A stretch of 64,000 nt of DNA from Bradyrhizobium sp. CCBAU 53351 (GTDB taxonomy: Bacteria > Pseudomonadota > Alphaproteobacteria > Rhizobiales > Xanthobacteraceae): contig NZ_CP030059.1 of assembly GCF_015291745.1 (NCBI RefSeq), forward strand, positions 2,135,501 to 2,199,500. Reading direction: 5' to 3'. Position numbers and translations under genes: made by a program. Shown piece after piece: positions 24,596 through 33,607 of the stretch; the first letter of the stretch is position 1; the number at the start of each line of letters is the position of its first letter. Under the pieces are notes generated by a model. That model did not search any database and was not told where the DNA came from. It saw only the letters and a program-made list of their open reading frames with translations.

Positions 24596-26800
24596 ATGTC
24601 GGCTGAAGCCGTAACCCAACTCGTCTCCGTGACGCGAACCCCGGAACAGGTCGCGGAGCAGCCCTTCTATATTCCGATGACCGGGCCGTCGGCCCGGCCG
24701 CGGCGGTCCCTCAAGCACGACGACATGTTCATCGTGCTCGACAGCCATGGCGACATCGGCGCGTCGGCCGGCGGACCGGACGGCCTGTTTCACTACGACA
24801 CGCGCTACCTGGCGCGGCTGGAACTGGTGCTCGACGATCTCCAGCCGCTGCTGCTCGGCTCGAACCTGCGCGACGACAATTCGGCGCTGACCGTCGATCT
24901 GACCAATCCGGACATCTACCGTCAGGGCCGCCTGGCGTTTCAGAAGGATCTGCTGCACATCGTGCGCACGATCTTCCTCTGGCGCGGCACGGCCTATCAG
25001 CGCATCGGCGTGCAGAACCACGGTGACGGGCGGGCCAGCTTCGAACTGACGCTGCTGTTCGACAACGATTTCGCCGATCTGTTCGAGGTCCGCGGCGAGC
25101 GCAGGCCGCGCCGCGGGACCGGCACGAGCAGACTGCTCGGGCCGACCGACGTGCTGTTCGAATATCGCGGTCTGGATGACGCCGAGCGCACCACGGGGCT
25201 GCATTTCGACCCGCGTCCAACGCGGCTGTCGGTGAACGCGGCGACCTGGCAGCTCGAACTGGACCCTCACGAATCGAAATCGCTGTTCGTAGCCGTATCC
25301 TGCAACCGGCCGGTCGCGGAGAAGCCCGCGCGCTTTTTCAGGGGCTTGCTCGCCCACCGCCGCGAGATGCGCCAGTCCACGATGGGCGCCGCCAGCATCG
25401 AAACCTCCAACAACATCTTCAACGAGGTGCTGTGCCAGGCCATGGCCGACCTCAACATGCTGATGACGGAGACGCCGCAGGGGCGTTATCCCTATGCCGG
25501 CATTCCCTGGTACTCCACGACGTTCGGCCGCGACGGCCTGATCACCGCGCTGCAGATGCTGTGGGTCGATCCGCGCGTCGCCAAGGGCGTCCTGCGCCGG
25601 CTCGCGCATTTCCAGGCCAAGGTGGTCGATCCGCTTGCCGATGCCGCGCCCGGCAAGATCCTGCACGAGATGCGCGGCGGAGAGATGGCGGCGCTGCGAG
25701 AGGTGCCGTTCGCGCAATATTACGGCAGCGTCGATTCGACCGCGCTGTTCGTCCTGCTGGCCGGGAGCTATTTCGAACGGACCGGCGACGAGAAGACCTT
25801 GATCGAGCTATGGCCGGCGATCGAGGCGGGGCTGGCCTGGATCGACGGTCCCGGCGATCCTGACAAGGACGGCTTCGTCGAATACCAGCGCGCCACCGAG
25901 AAAGGACTGGCCAACCAGGGCTGGAAGGATTCGTATGATGCCATCTTCCATGCCGACGGCCAGCTCGCGGAAGGCAATATCGCGCTCGCCGAAGTCCAGG
26001 GCTACGTCTACGCCGCCAAGCAGCTCGCCGCGCGTTGCGCCTTGCGGCTCGGCAAGCCGGACCGTGCGCGCAAGCTCGAGGCCGACGCCAGAGCGCTGGC
26101 CGAACGCTTCGAGAAGGCATTCTGGTGCGAGGAGCTCGGCACTTATGCGCTCGCCCTCGACGGCAAGAAGCGGCCCTGCAAGGTGCGGACCTCGAACGCC
26201 GGTCAGGTGCTGTTCAGCGGCATGATCCGCGAGGACCGCGCCCGCCTCGTCGCCGCCGATCTGATGCGGCCGCATTTCTTCTCGGGTTGGGGCATCCGCA
26301 CCGTCGCGCGGGGCGAAGCGCGCTACAACCCGATGTCCTACCATGACGGGTCGATCTGGCCGCACGACAACGCGCTGATCGCGCTCGGGCTCGCACGCTA
26401 CGGCCTCAAGCACTCGGTGGCGCACGTCTTCAAGGGGCTGTTCGACGCGGCGACCTACATGGACCTGCGCCGTTTGCCCGAATTGTTCTGCGGCTTCCGG
26501 CGCGAGAAGCGGCGAGGGCCGACGCTCTATCCGGTCGCCTGCGCGCCGCAGGCCTGGGCCAGCGCGACGCCGTTCACGCTGCTGGAAGCGGCGCTCGGCA
26601 TCGAGTTCGACGTGGTGCGCGGCGAGATTCGCCTGCGCAACCCGCATCTGCCGGCGTTCCTCAACGAGGTGATCCTGCGCGATCTGCGTCTGGGCGAGTC
26701 CAGCGTCGATCTTCGCGTCAGCCGCCATGGCGACGACGTGGCGCTGGAGGTGTTGCGCACCCGCGGCCAGATCCAGGTCTCGATCGTGCTGGCGCGCTAG
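24596..26800 (+). CDS. Glycogen-debranching-type enzyme (amylo-alpha-1,6-glucosidase family)
   Basis: This 734-aa protein combines an N-terminal beta-sandwich domain of the bacterial debranching-enzyme type (about residues 30-260) with a C-terminal (alpha/alpha)6 glycoside hydrolase domain. Active-site region motifs include PWYSTTFGRDGLIT, GLANQGWKDSYDAIFHADG and MSYHDGSIWPHDNALIA, whose acidic residues are the likely catalytic acids. It would hydrolyse alpha-1,6 branch points or related alpha-glucans in the cytoplasm; no signal peptide is seen. Many such proteins are annotated by homology only. It lies between the ABC exporter and the PRC-barrel gene on the same strand. Confidence 0.85.
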   Translation: MSAEAVTQLVSVTRTPEQVAEQPFYIPMTGPSARPRRSLKHDDMFIVLDSHGDIGASAGGPDGLFHYDTRYLARLELVLDDLQPLLLGSNLRDDNSALTVDLTNPDIYRQGRLAFQKDLLHIVRTIFLWRGTAYQRIGVQNHGDGRASFELTLLFDNDFADLFEVRGERRPRRGTGTSRLLGPTDVLFEYRGLDDAERTTGLHFDPRPTRLSVNAATWQLELDPHESKSLFVAVSCNRPVAEKPARFFRGLLAHRREMRQSTMGAASIETSNNIFNEVLCQAMADLNMLMTETPQGRYPYAGIPWYSTTFGRDGLITALQMLWVDPRVAKGVLRRLAHFQAKVVDPLADAAPGKILHEMRGGEMAALREVPFAQYYGSVDSTALFVLLAGSYFERTGDEKTLIELWPAIEAGLAWIDGPGDPDKDGFVEYQRATEKGLANQGWKDSYDAIFHADGQLAEGNIALAEVQGYVYAAKQLAARCALRLGKPDRARKLEADARALAERFEKAFWCEELGTYALALDGKKRPCKVRTSNAGQVLFSGMIREDRARLVAADLMRPHFFSGWGIRTVARGEARYNPMSYHDGSIWPHDNALIALGLARYGLKHSVAHVFKGLFDAATYMDLRRLPELFCGFRREKRRGPTLYPVACAPQAWASATPFTLLEAALGIEFDVVRGEIRLRNPHLPAFLNEVILRDLRLGESSVDLRVSRHGDDVALEVLRTRGQIQVSIVLAR

Positions 26801-26820
26801 CGGCGCGCATGGAGGGCGTC

Positions 26821-27333
26821 ATGCGTGCGATCGGAATATTGGGCATAGCCATCGTTGCGAGCCTGGCGGGCGCGACCTCGCACGCTGCAGACGAGCCGCC
26901 CACAAGTCCGAGTGAGGCCAATGCGCCGGCGGCCCAGCCGCCGGCCTCGACCGTGCCGGTCACGCCGAAGGATGCCGCCCCGCCGCCGTCGGTGACCATC
27001 ATCGGCGCGAGCGAGGCCCATGGCGTGCTCGGCCGCGACGTGCGCAGTGCGGCCGGCGAGGACATGGGCCGCATCGTCGACGTCATCGTCGATCGCACCG
27101 GCCATGTCCGCGCCGCGGCCATCGATTTCGGCGGGTTTCTCGGCGTCGGCAGCCGCAAGATCGTGGTGGACTGGAACGCGCTGCGCTTCGGCAAGATCGC
27201 CAACAAGAAGGACAGCATCACGCTGGAATTGACCAAGGCGCAGGTCGCGGCCGCGCCGGAATACAAGGAAGACACGCCGATCGTCGTGCTCGGTGCGTCC
27301 GGCAGCCTTCAACCGCTGCAAGCAATCCAGTGA
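26821..27333 (+). CDS. Secreted PRC-barrel domain protein
   Basis: This 170-aa protein has a signal peptide (MRAIGILGIAIVASLAGATSHA), a Pro/Ala-rich linker, and a PRC-barrel domain starting at about residue 70 (ASEAHGVLGRDVRSAAGEDMGRI). PRC-barrel domains are small beta-barrels that bind RNA, metals or partner proteins; exported versions are common and uncharacterised in rhizobia. The ATG at 26821 was chosen over one at 26809 because the GGAGGG ribosome binding site lies between the two. It starts 20 nt after the debranching-type gene and is probably co-transcribed. Confidence 0.75.
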   Translation: MRAIGILGIAIVASLAGATSHAADEPPTSPSEANAPAAQPPASTVPVTPKDAAPPPSVTIIGASEAHGVLGRDVRSAAGEDMGRIVDVIVDRTGHVRAAAIDFGGFLGVGSRKIVVDWNALRFGKIANKKDSITLELTKAQVAAAPEYKEDTPIVVLGASGSLQPLQAIQ

Positions 27334-27356
27334 GGTGCGGGGAGGGCTGACCGCCT

Positions 27357-28643
27357 GTGCTGTTGTCGAGGAAGCCGAACCATGCAGATCGCGAGGGCCG
27401 CGTTGAACAGGACGACGTCGCCGCGCCATCGGTCGCTGGCATCCCGGCGCCGTCGCGCCAGAGCCTGCGTGGCCTCGACTGGTTCATCTTCTTCCTCGCT
27501 GATGTGCAGACGGGATTCGGTCCGTTCATCGCGGTCTATCTGACCACCCAGAAATGGACCCAGGTCGAGATCGGTCTCGTGCTATCGATCGGCGGCATCG
27601 TCGCGTTGATCGGGCAGATGCCGGGCGGGGCGATCATCGATGCCGCGAAATCGGAGCGACTGGTTGCCGCCCTTGCGATCGCGACCATCGGCGCTTGCGC
27701 GCTGGCCTATGCCGCGATGCCGATCTTCCCCGTCGTGGTGGCCGCGGCCACCTTGCACGCGGCGGCGAGTTGCGTGCTGGGGCCGGCGATCGCGGCGATC
27801 AGCCTCGGTCTCGTCGGCCCCTTCGCGATCGGCGAGCGGCTCGGCCGCAATGCGCGCTTTGCCTCGCTCGGCAACGGCGTGGCGGCGGCCGTGATGGGCA
27901 CCGCGGGCTATCTGTTGTCGAGCCGCTCGGTTTTCCTGGTGACCTTCCTGCTCGCGATTCCGACCCTGATCGCGCTTTCGCGCATCCGCGAGAACGAGGT
28001 CGACATCAGGCGCTGTCATGGCGAGATGCCGGCTGACGCAGCCGTGCGCGGCGACACCAACATCTGGCACCTGATCCGGCAGCGTCCGCTCATCATCTTC
28101 GCCCTCAGCGTGCTGCTGTTGCAACTCGCCAACGCCTCGATGATGCCGCTGATGGCAAGCGCCGTGACGGCGCGGTCCGCGCAATGGGCGACGGTGCTTG
28201 TCGCCTTTTGCATCGTCGTCCCGCAGGCGATCGTGGCGCTGCTGTCGCCAACCGTCGGCCGCAAGGCACAGGCATGGGGCCGGCGGCCTCTGCTTCTGAT
28301 CGGCTTCGGCGCGCTGATGATTCGCGGCCTGCTGTTTGCGACCGTGCGCGATCCATATCTGCTGGTCGCCGTGCAGGTGTTCGACGGCATCACCGCGGCG
28401 GTGTTCGCGGTGATGATTCCGCTGATCGTGGCGGACGTCGCCTTCGGCAGCGGCCATTTCAACCTGGCCCAGGGCATCGTCGGCACCGCGACCGGCATCG
28501 GCGCGTCGCTAAGCACGGTGCTCGGCGGCTATGTCAGCGACAAGTTCGGCAACGCGACCGCCTTCATCGGGTTGTCCGGCGTTGCCGCGACGGGGCTGTT
28601 GCTGATTCTCTTCGTGATGCCGGAGACGCGACGCACGGCATGA
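27357..28643 (+). CDS. MFS transporter
   Basis: This 428-aa inner-membrane protein is a 12-helix major facilitator transporter. A polar leader of about 45 residues precedes the first helix (LDWFIFFLADVQTGFGPF), and the loop 2-3 region GGIVALIGQMPGGAIIDAAKSERL fits the family. The GTG start at 27357 follows a GGGGAGGG site. It begins 23 nt after the PRC-barrel gene, so it may belong to the same stress/carbohydrate operon. Substrate unknown. A perfect 11-bp hairpin follows the stop. Confidence 0.8.
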   Translation: MLLSRKPNHADREGRVEQDDVAAPSVAGIPAPSRQSLRGLDWFIFFLADVQTGFGPFIAVYLTTQKWTQVEIGLVLSIGGIVALIGQMPGGAIIDAAKSERLVAALAIATIGACALAYAAMPIFPVVVAAATLHAAASCVLGPAIAAISLGLVGPFAIGERLGRNARFASLGNGVAAAVMGTAGYLLSSRSVFLVTFLLAIPTLIALSRIRENEVDIRRCHGEMPADAAVRGDTNIWHLIRQRPLIIFALSVLLLQLANASMMPLMASAVTARSAQWATVLVAFCIVVPQAIVALLSPTVGRKAQAWGRRPLLLIGFGALMIRGLLFATVRDPYLLVAVQVFDGITAAVFAVMIPLIVADVAFGSGHFNLAQGIVGTATGIGASLSTVLGGYVSDKFGNATAFIGLSGVAATGLLLILFVMPETRRTA

Positions 28644-28661
28644 TCGCCGCCTCAAGAAAAT

Positions 28662-28688
28662 GGCCGGCCGAAACGAGTTCGGCCGGCC
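28662..28688. terminator. Bidirectional terminator between MFS gene and fixK2
   Basis: GGCCGGCCGAA-ACGAG-TTCGGCCGGCC is a perfect 11-bp stem with a 5-nt loop. It sits between two convergent genes. On the fixK2 side it is followed by ATTTTC. Confidence 0.75.
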
Positions 28689-28715
28689 AAGTTGTAGGGA
28701 GGAGGAAAGCTAGGA

Positions 28716-29414
28716 TCAGGCGTCGAGATGTTGCAGGCGCTGACGGTTGCGCAGCACGATCTGGCGGGCGCCGGAGAAGCCCAGGATGCCCTGGGTGTGA
28801 AGCTGTGACAGCGCGCGCGACACGGTTTCGAGGGTGAGGCCGAGATAATCGCCGATGTCGCGGCGGCACATCGGCAGCGCCATCATGCCGGCAACGGCGA
28901 GGCGGCGGTCCATTTCGAGCAGGAAGGTGGCAACGCGCTCCATCGCGGTCTTGCGGCCCAGCAGCAGCATGTGGTCCTCGGCATGGCGCAGCTCGCCAGC
29001 CGTCATCGCCCAGAGCTTGCGGGCAACCTGGACGTCGGTGCCTGCAGCCTTCTCGAGGCTGGCGCGCTTCACGAGGCGCACGGTGGTGTCGATGATGGCT
29101 TCGGCAGCAAGGCGGTGGGCAGGACCGGATTCGAGGCCGAACACGTCGCCGGGAAGATGGAAGGCGCCGATCTGGCGGCGGCCGTCGGAAAGCAGCTTGT
29201 AGCTGCTCACTGCGCCGGAGACGACCTGGTAGACATATTCGGCCGGCTCGTCCTCGCCATAGATCTCCTCGTCCTTGCGGTAGGAGAATTCGGTCGCGAC
29301 CAGACCGACATGGCCGGTGATGGCGCCGAACTGGTCGGTGACGGGATGGGCGGGAGCAGCCTTGCCGATAATCTGGGTGTTGATCGCCGGGGTGTTGATC
29401 GTCTGGGTCAGCAT
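28716..29414 (-). CDS. fixK2: FixK2, Crp/Fnr-family transcription activator
   Basis: This 232-aa regulator is FixK2, which activates microoxic genes, including the cbb3 oxidase genes in this window, by binding TTGA-N6-TCAA boxes. It has the cNMP-type beta-roll (about residues 35-130), a dimer helix and a C-terminal helix-turn-helix (MCRRDIGDYLGLTLETVSRAL). It lacks the N-terminal cysteines of FNR, so it is not itself an oxygen sensor. With the start at 29414 the cysteine before the recognition helix is Cys183, the redox-sensitive residue known in B. japonicum FixK2. This start also has GGAG at proper distance; an in-frame ATG at 29423 abuts the same GGAG. FixJ is the expected activator. Confidence 0.93.
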   Translation of the reverse strand: MLTQTINTPAINTQIIGKAAPAHPVTDQFGAITGHVGLVATEFSYRKDEEIYGEDEPAEYVYQVVSGAVSSYKLLSDGRRQIGAFHLPGDVFGLESGPAHRLAAEAIIDTTVRLVKRASLEKAAGTDVQVARKLWAMTAGELRHAEDHMLLLGRKTAMERVATFLLEMDRRLAVAGMMALPMCRRDIGDYLGLTLETVSRALSQLHTQGILGFSGARQIVLRNRQRLQHLDA

Positions 29415-29498
29415 CTTCGCCATCTCCGTTGTGATGGCGCTTTGGTACGCGGTATCCGGCGCTTCGAAAATTTCGATCGATATCTTAAGGGTGTCGCC

Positions 29499-29506
29499 TT
29501 ACGTAG
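29499..29506 (-). promoter_or_regulatory. Candidate FixJ site upstream of fixK2
   Basis: The minus strand has a palindromic TACGTA core followed by AGG, about 85 nt before the fixK2 start codon. Phosphorylated FixJ binds A/T-rich TACGTA-like motifs in fixK promoters of rhizobia. The match is by recollection of that motif and is tentative. Confidence 0.35.
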
Positions 29507-29517
29507 AATCCCGTAGG

Positions 29518-29934
29518 TCAGGCGCGGGGATGGTCCTGGATGGCGTGGCGGATGCACTTGACCAGGTTTTCGTCGAGAAGCGGCTTCAAAACCACGTCTT
29601 TGATGCCCGCCATCGCAGCCCGGGCCGAGATGTTCTCGTCGGGATAGCCGGTGATCAGGATCACGGGCACCTGGCGGTCGGATTTGCGCAAGCGGCTGGC
29701 CAACTCGATGCCGTTGATGTCCGGCATCTTGTAGTCGATGACGTAACAGTCCGGTCCAGCCGCTCCGCCGATGTTGAGCAGCGCCGTGCCGCTCCTGAAG
29801 GTTCGCACGGCAAAGCCGTCGGTCTCCAACAGGAACCGCAGGGATCCCAGGACGGCGGCGTCATCGTCGACCACAAAGACGGTGAGTTGTGCGGGGGACG
29901 ACGGCCGCACACGATGTGAGCTGACCTCGATCAT
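29518..29934 (-). CDS. Single-domain response regulator between fixK2 and fixJ
   Basis: This 138-aa protein is a FixJ-like receiver domain without an output domain. The phosphorylation site is complete: acidic pocket Asp23-Asp24-Asp25 (VVDDDA), phosphoacceptor Asp67 (VIDYKMPD), the switch Thr in ILITGYPD and the conserved Lys in VVLKPL. The same position between fixK2 and fixJ is occupied by a receiver protein in B. japonicum. It may act as a phosphate sink or competitor in FixL/FixJ signalling, or signal by protein contact; this is inference. It lies 43 nt after fixJ on the same strand. Confidence 0.88.
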   Translation of the reverse strand: MIEVSSHRVRPSSPAQLTVFVVDDDAAVLGSLRFLLETDGFAVRTFRSGTALLNIGGAAGPDCYVIDYKMPDINGIELASRLRKSDRQVPVILITGYPDENISARAAMAGIKDVVLKPLLDENLVKCIRHAIQDHPRA

Positions 29935-29977
29935 GTTGTCTGGTTACCACCGCGCCGGGAAGGTGCCTTGACATGCC

Positions 29978-30595
29978 TCAATCGTTGAGCATGCCCGCGC
30001 GCATCGCCAGCCGGACCAGTTCCGAGAGACTGTTGGCCTGCATCTTGGTCATGACATTGGCCCGGTAGACCTCGATGGTGCGCGGGCTGATGTCGTATTC
30101 GCGGGCGATCAGCTTGTTGGAAAGGCCCGCAATCAGACCTTCCATGACCTGGCGTTCCCTGGGGCTCAAGGACGCGACGCGGGCGGCGATGTCCTGCGCG
30201 ACGGCTTCGTTCTTGGCGGCAGGCTCGGCCTGGCGGATCGCCGATTCGATCATGGCGGTGAGGCGGTCGTCATCGAACGGCTTTTCCAGGAAGTCGACCG
30301 CCCCGAGCTTCATCGCCTCGACTGCGAGCGGCACGTCGCCATGACCGGTCATGATCAGGATCGGGAATGCGCTTTGCTGCGCCTTCATCCGCTTGAGCAG
30401 CTCGATCCCGTCGAGGCCGGGCATGCGCACGTCGGAGACAACGCAGCCGAAGCCGAGACCGGGCAGGGCATCGAGAAAGGCGAGTGCGTCATCGAACAGC
30501 GTGACGCCGAAACCCGCGGAATCCAGCAGGAAATTCAGCGAATCGCGCATCGCTGCGTCGTCGTCGATGACGTAGACGTGTCCCTTGGTCGTCAT
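29978..30595 (-). CDS. fixJ: FixJ, response regulator of oxygen-controlled fix genes
   Basis: This 205-aa response regulator is phosphorylated by FixL at low oxygen and activates fixK2. The receiver domain has the acidic pocket at residues 11-13 (DDD), phosphoacceptor Asp55 (VVSDVRMPG), the switch Thr in LIMTGHGD and Lys in DFLEKPF. The C-terminal LuxR-type helix-turn-helix (SPRERQVMEGLIAGLSNK) binds DNA. The ATG at 30595 begins 2 nt after the fixL stop, so the two are translationally coupled. The length equals that of B. japonicum FixJ. Confidence 0.95.
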   Translation of the reverse strand: MTTKGHVYVIDDDAAMRDSLNFLLDSAGFGVTLFDDALAFLDALPGLGFGCVVSDVRMPGLDGIELLKRMKAQQSAFPILIMTGHGDVPLAVEAMKLGAVDFLEKPFDDDRLTAMIESAIRQAEPAAKNEAVAQDIAARVASLSPRERQVMEGLIAGLSNKLIAREYDISPRTIEVYRANVMTKMQANSLSELVRLAMRAGMLND

Positions 30596-30597
30596 GA

Positions 30598-32115
30598 TCA
30601 GCTTTCGTCGGTTGCCGGCAAGGTGAAGCGGAATGTCGCTCCGCCCGCTGCGTTGCTCTCGGCCCACATGCGGCCGCCGTGAGCTTCGATGATCGAGCGG
30701 CTGATGGAGAGCCCCACGCCCATGCCGGTGTCTTTGGTGGTGAAGAAGGTCTGGAATAGATTTGGAATGACGTCGTCCCGGAAGCCGGAGCCGGTATCGG
30801 AGACTTCCACCTCGATCATGTCGTCGGCAACGCGGGTGTTGGCGACGACGAGCTCGCGGCGCGGCGACTGCGCCATCGCCTCCAGCGCGTTGCGGAACAA
30901 ATTGACCAGCACCTGCTGGATCTGCACCCGGTCGGCGAGCACGAGATCGGCGTCGGGATCGAGGCTGAAGCGGAGCTGGACGTTCTGCTCGCGCGCGCCG
31001 GCGAGCCCGAGCGCGCCGGCCTCCTCGATCAGCTTGGACAGGCTCTCGACCCGCTTCTCCGACTCGCCGCGGGACACGAAGTCGCGCAGGCGCCGGATGA
31101 TCTGGCCGGCGCGCAGGGCCTGCTCCGCCGCGCGATCCAGCGCGTTTTCGACCTTCGGCGTGTTGGGATCGCTGCTACCGGCGAGAAGGCGCCGCGACCC
31201 CTTCATGTAATTGCTGATCGCCGCCAGCGGCTGGTTGAGCTCGTGGGCGAGCGCAGAGGCCATTTCGCCCATCGCGGTCAGCCGGGAGACGTGGACGAGC
31301 TCGGATTGCAATTCCTGGAGCCGGGCCTGGGTCTGCTGATGCTCGGTGAGGTCGCGGACGAAGCCCGTGAAATAGGGCTCGCCGCCGGATTCCATCTCGC
31401 CGATCGACAGGTGCATCGGAAAAGTCGTACCGTCGCGGCGCTTGCCGGTCACGATGCGGCCGATGCCGATGATGTGCGGATCGCTCGTGGTGCGGTAACG
31501 GGCGATGTAGCTGTCGTGCCGGGTGCGATCGGGCTCCGGCATCAGGATGTTGACATTCTGGCCGATCGCCTCGTGCTCGGACCAGCCGAACAGGCGCTCC
31601 GCGGCCGTGCTGAAGAGCTGCATGATGCCATGGCCGTCGATCACGATCATGGCGTCAGGAATGGTATGGAGAATGGAGCGGAGGTGGGTCTCGCGCGTGC
31701 GGAGCGCCTCCTCGACCTGCTTTTCCTCGTCGATGTCGAGAAAGATGCCGGTGAGATGCCGGGCGGTCCCTGCGTCGTCCCTGATAACCCCGGCCCGGGC
31801 GCGGATCCACTGCCCGCTGCCGGAGGCGTTCGTGACCCTGAAGGACACGTCGAAGCTGCCGCCACGCTCGGAAACCCGCTTGATTGCGCTCTCGACCCGC
31901 TCTCTGTCCGTGGGTTGAAGCCGCGACAGGAAGAGGTCGTAGGTCGCCGGTCGATCCCGCTCGATGCCGAGCAAGGCCCTGGCGGTGTCGGACCAGTCCA
32001 ATTCCCGTGTCGCGAGGTCGAGATCCCAGGTGCCGACGCCAAAGCCCTCGATCCGAACGCGAAAGCGTTCGCCCCGACCGTCGTCCTGCGAGTGCGTTAC
32101 GCGGGTCGGCGACAC
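30598..32115 (-). CDS. fixL: FixL, heme-based oxygen-sensor histidine kinase
   Basis: FixL senses oxygen through a PAS-bound heme; loss of oxygen turns on its kinase, which phosphorylates FixJ. With the GTG start at 32115 (preceded by AGGAG) the protein is 505 aa. The key residues fall where B. japonicum FixL has them: heme ligand His200 (RTRHDSY), Arg220 that contacts bound oxygen (IIGIGR), and phospho-accepting His291 (ASALAHELNQPL). Domains in order are a first PAS (about 15-135), the heme PAS (about 140-260), the dimerisation/His domain and the ATPase domain ending in GGATFRFTLP. No membrane segments are present, so it is soluble, as in B. japonicum. It is the first gene of the leftward fixLJ unit. 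Confidence 0.95.
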   Translation of the reverse strand: MSPTRVTHSQDDGRGERFRVRIEGFGVGTWDLDLATRELDWSDTARALLGIERDRPATYDLFLSRLQPTDRERVESAIKRVSERGGSFDVSFRVTNASGSGQWIRARAGVIRDDAGTARHLTGIFLDIDEEKQVEEALRTRETHLRSILHTIPDAMIVIDGHGIMQLFSTAAERLFGWSEHEAIGQNVNILMPEPDRTRHDSYIARYRTTSDPHIIGIGRIVTGKRRDGTTFPMHLSIGEMESGGEPYFTGFVRDLTEHQQTQARLQELQSELVHVSRLTAMGEMASALAHELNQPLAAISNYMKGSRRLLAGSSDPNTPKVENALDRAAEQALRAGQIIRRLRDFVSRGESEKRVESLSKLIEEAGALGLAGAREQNVQLRFSLDPDADLVLADRVQIQQVLVNLFRNALEAMAQSPRRELVVANTRVADDMIEVEVSDTGSGFRDDVIPNLFQTFFTTKDTGMGVGLSISRSIIEAHGGRMWAESNAAGGATFRFTLPATDES

Positions 32116-32242
32116 ATGATGCTCCTGTCCTGATGCGGCGGCCCCGGACGGGGTTACCGCTCGCCTAATGTCGCCCAAGGCCGGGCCGGAGGCAAGTTCT
32201 GTTGCCCGCCCGTTGACGGCAAGCCGGGCGTCGGCGGCCTCC

Positions 32243-32256
32243 TTGATCTATCTCAT
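32243..32256 (+). promoter_or_regulatory. Degenerate FixK2-type box upstream of the universal stress protein gene
   Basis: TTGATCTATCTCAT fits TTGA-N6-TCAA except for the last base. It lies 57 nt before the start codon of the universal stress protein. The flanking position between fixL and fixN makes control by FixK2 plausible, but one half-site is imperfect. Confidence 0.35.
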
Positions 32257-32313
32257 CTCCATGTGCGGAGGCAGGCGTAAGTTTCACCAAAGTCTTTGCA
32301 CTGGAGAATTCCG

Positions 32314-33147
32314 ATGACATACGCGACGGTGATGGTCAGCCTGGCGCTCGATCAGCCCAACGAAGCGCGTCTTCAGGTCGCCGGTGAGCTTGCCGAACGA
32401 TTCGAGGCTGCCATCGTCGGGGTTGCCGCGGCGCAGTTTGCACCGCCGCTCTATTTCACCGACGGCGCCGAGGCGCAAGCGCTGATCGACGACGGCGAAG
32501 CTTCGGTCAAGGGTCGGCTGGCCGGCCTCGAGGCGCAATTCCGTGCGGCGACCAGGAATCGTGGCGGACATGCGGAGTGGCGCAGCGCCATGGACTTTCC
32601 GGCGCGATTCGCCCTGGCGCAGGCGCGCTGCGCCGACATCGTCGTCAGCGGCGGGCAGAGCCCGGCCTTCTCCGACGCGTTCGCGCTCGCAAGTCCCAAG
32701 GATCTGGTGATGCAGGCCGGTCGCCCGCTTCTCGTCGTCCCCGATCGGGCCAACTGGCTCGATCTGCGCAGCGTGCTGGTGGCGTGGAAGGACACGCCGG
32801 AGGCGCGGCGGGCGGTGGCCGATGCGCTGCCGATGCTGCGCAAGGCGAGGGACGTCACCATCGCCACAATTCCGGAGCGCGACGACGACCGTTCGGTCGT
32901 GACGGCCGGCGTCACCGACGTGGCCGCCTGGCTCGCCCGCCACGGCGTCACCGCGACGGCGCGCATCTGCGAGGGCGCGCGGAACGAGACCGCCGCCGCG
33001 CAACTGGAGCAAGTCGCAGGCGACGTCGATGCCGGCCTGATCGTTGCGGGCGCTTATGGTCATTCGAGGTTTCGCGAACTGATCCTGGGAGGCGTCACCC
33101 AGTATCTGGTCACGCAGACCGCCCGCATCGTGCTGCTGTCGCACTGA
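32314..33147 (+). CDS. Universal stress protein (tandem UspA-like)
   Basis: This 277-aa cytoplasmic protein has the length of two UspA domains. The first half opens with TYATVMVSLALDQPNEARL. The C-terminal half ends with the family nucleotide-binding pattern G-x2-G-x9-G (GAYGHSRFRELILGG), which suggests ATP binding. The ATG at 32314 has GGAG upstream. It is followed 34 nt later by a CBS-domain gene, and both sit between fixL and fixN as in B. japonicum. Such proteins often help cells survive low oxygen; a direct role in the fix system is inferred. Confidence 0.85.
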   Translation: MTYATVMVSLALDQPNEARLQVAGELAERFEAAIVGVAAAQFAPPLYFTDGAEAQALIDDGEASVKGRLAGLEAQFRAATRNRGGHAEWRSAMDFPARFALAQARCADIVVSGGQSPAFSDAFALASPKDLVMQAGRPLLVVPDRANWLDLRSVLVAWKDTPEARRAVADALPMLRKARDVTIATIPERDDDRSVVTAGVTDVAAWLARHGVTATARICEGARNETAAAQLEQVAGDVDAGLIVAGAYGHSRFRELILGGVTQYLVTQTARIVLLSH

Positions 33148-33181
33148 CGGCCGGCCGGAATCGAATCGAGGAGGACGCGCC

Positions 33182-33607
33182 GTGTACAAATTTCTTGAAC
33201 AGACCGTCGACGGCTACATGACGCGCAACGTCAAGGCGGTGCAGCGCGACCGTGATCTGCTCGAGCTCAGCGAGATGTTCGAGACCGACGATTTCAACTC
33301 CTATCCGGTCGTGGACGACGGACAGGTGGTGGGAATCGTCACCAAATTCGACATCCTGAAGTGCTTCGCCTTCACGCCGAGCCAGATGCTGCCGCGCTAT
33401 CACGACCTGATGAGCCGCAAGGTCGGCGACGTCATGACGCCCGAATTCATCTATGTCAGTCCCGACACGCGCCTGACGCGCGTGCTCCAGATCATGGTCG
33501 AACACCGCATCCGGAGCATCATCGTGCTCGACAGCGCGCAGAAGCTGGTCGGAATCATCGCCCGCGAGGACGTCATCGCAGCACTCAAGGCGACAGCGCA
33601 GGACTGA
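33182..33607 (+). CDS. CBS-domain protein
   Basis: This 141-aa protein consists almost only of a CBS domain pair (about residues 10-65 and 75-138), which usually binds adenine nucleotides and senses energy state. Repeat features are NSYPVVDDGQVVGIVTKFDIL and the second-half RSIIVLDSAQKLVGIIAREDV-type strand and helix. The GTG start at 33182 follows GGAGGA. It is probably co-transcribed with the universal stress protein gene and lies upstream of fixN, separated by a FixK2 box region. Partner protein unknown. Confidence 0.88.
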   Translation: MYKFLEQTVDGYMTRNVKAVQRDRDLLELSEMFETDDFNSYPVVDDGQVVGIVTKFDILKCFAFTPSQMLPRYHDLMSRKVGDVMTPEFIYVSPDTRLTRVLQIMVEHRIRSIIVLDSAQKLVGIIAREDVIAALKATAQD

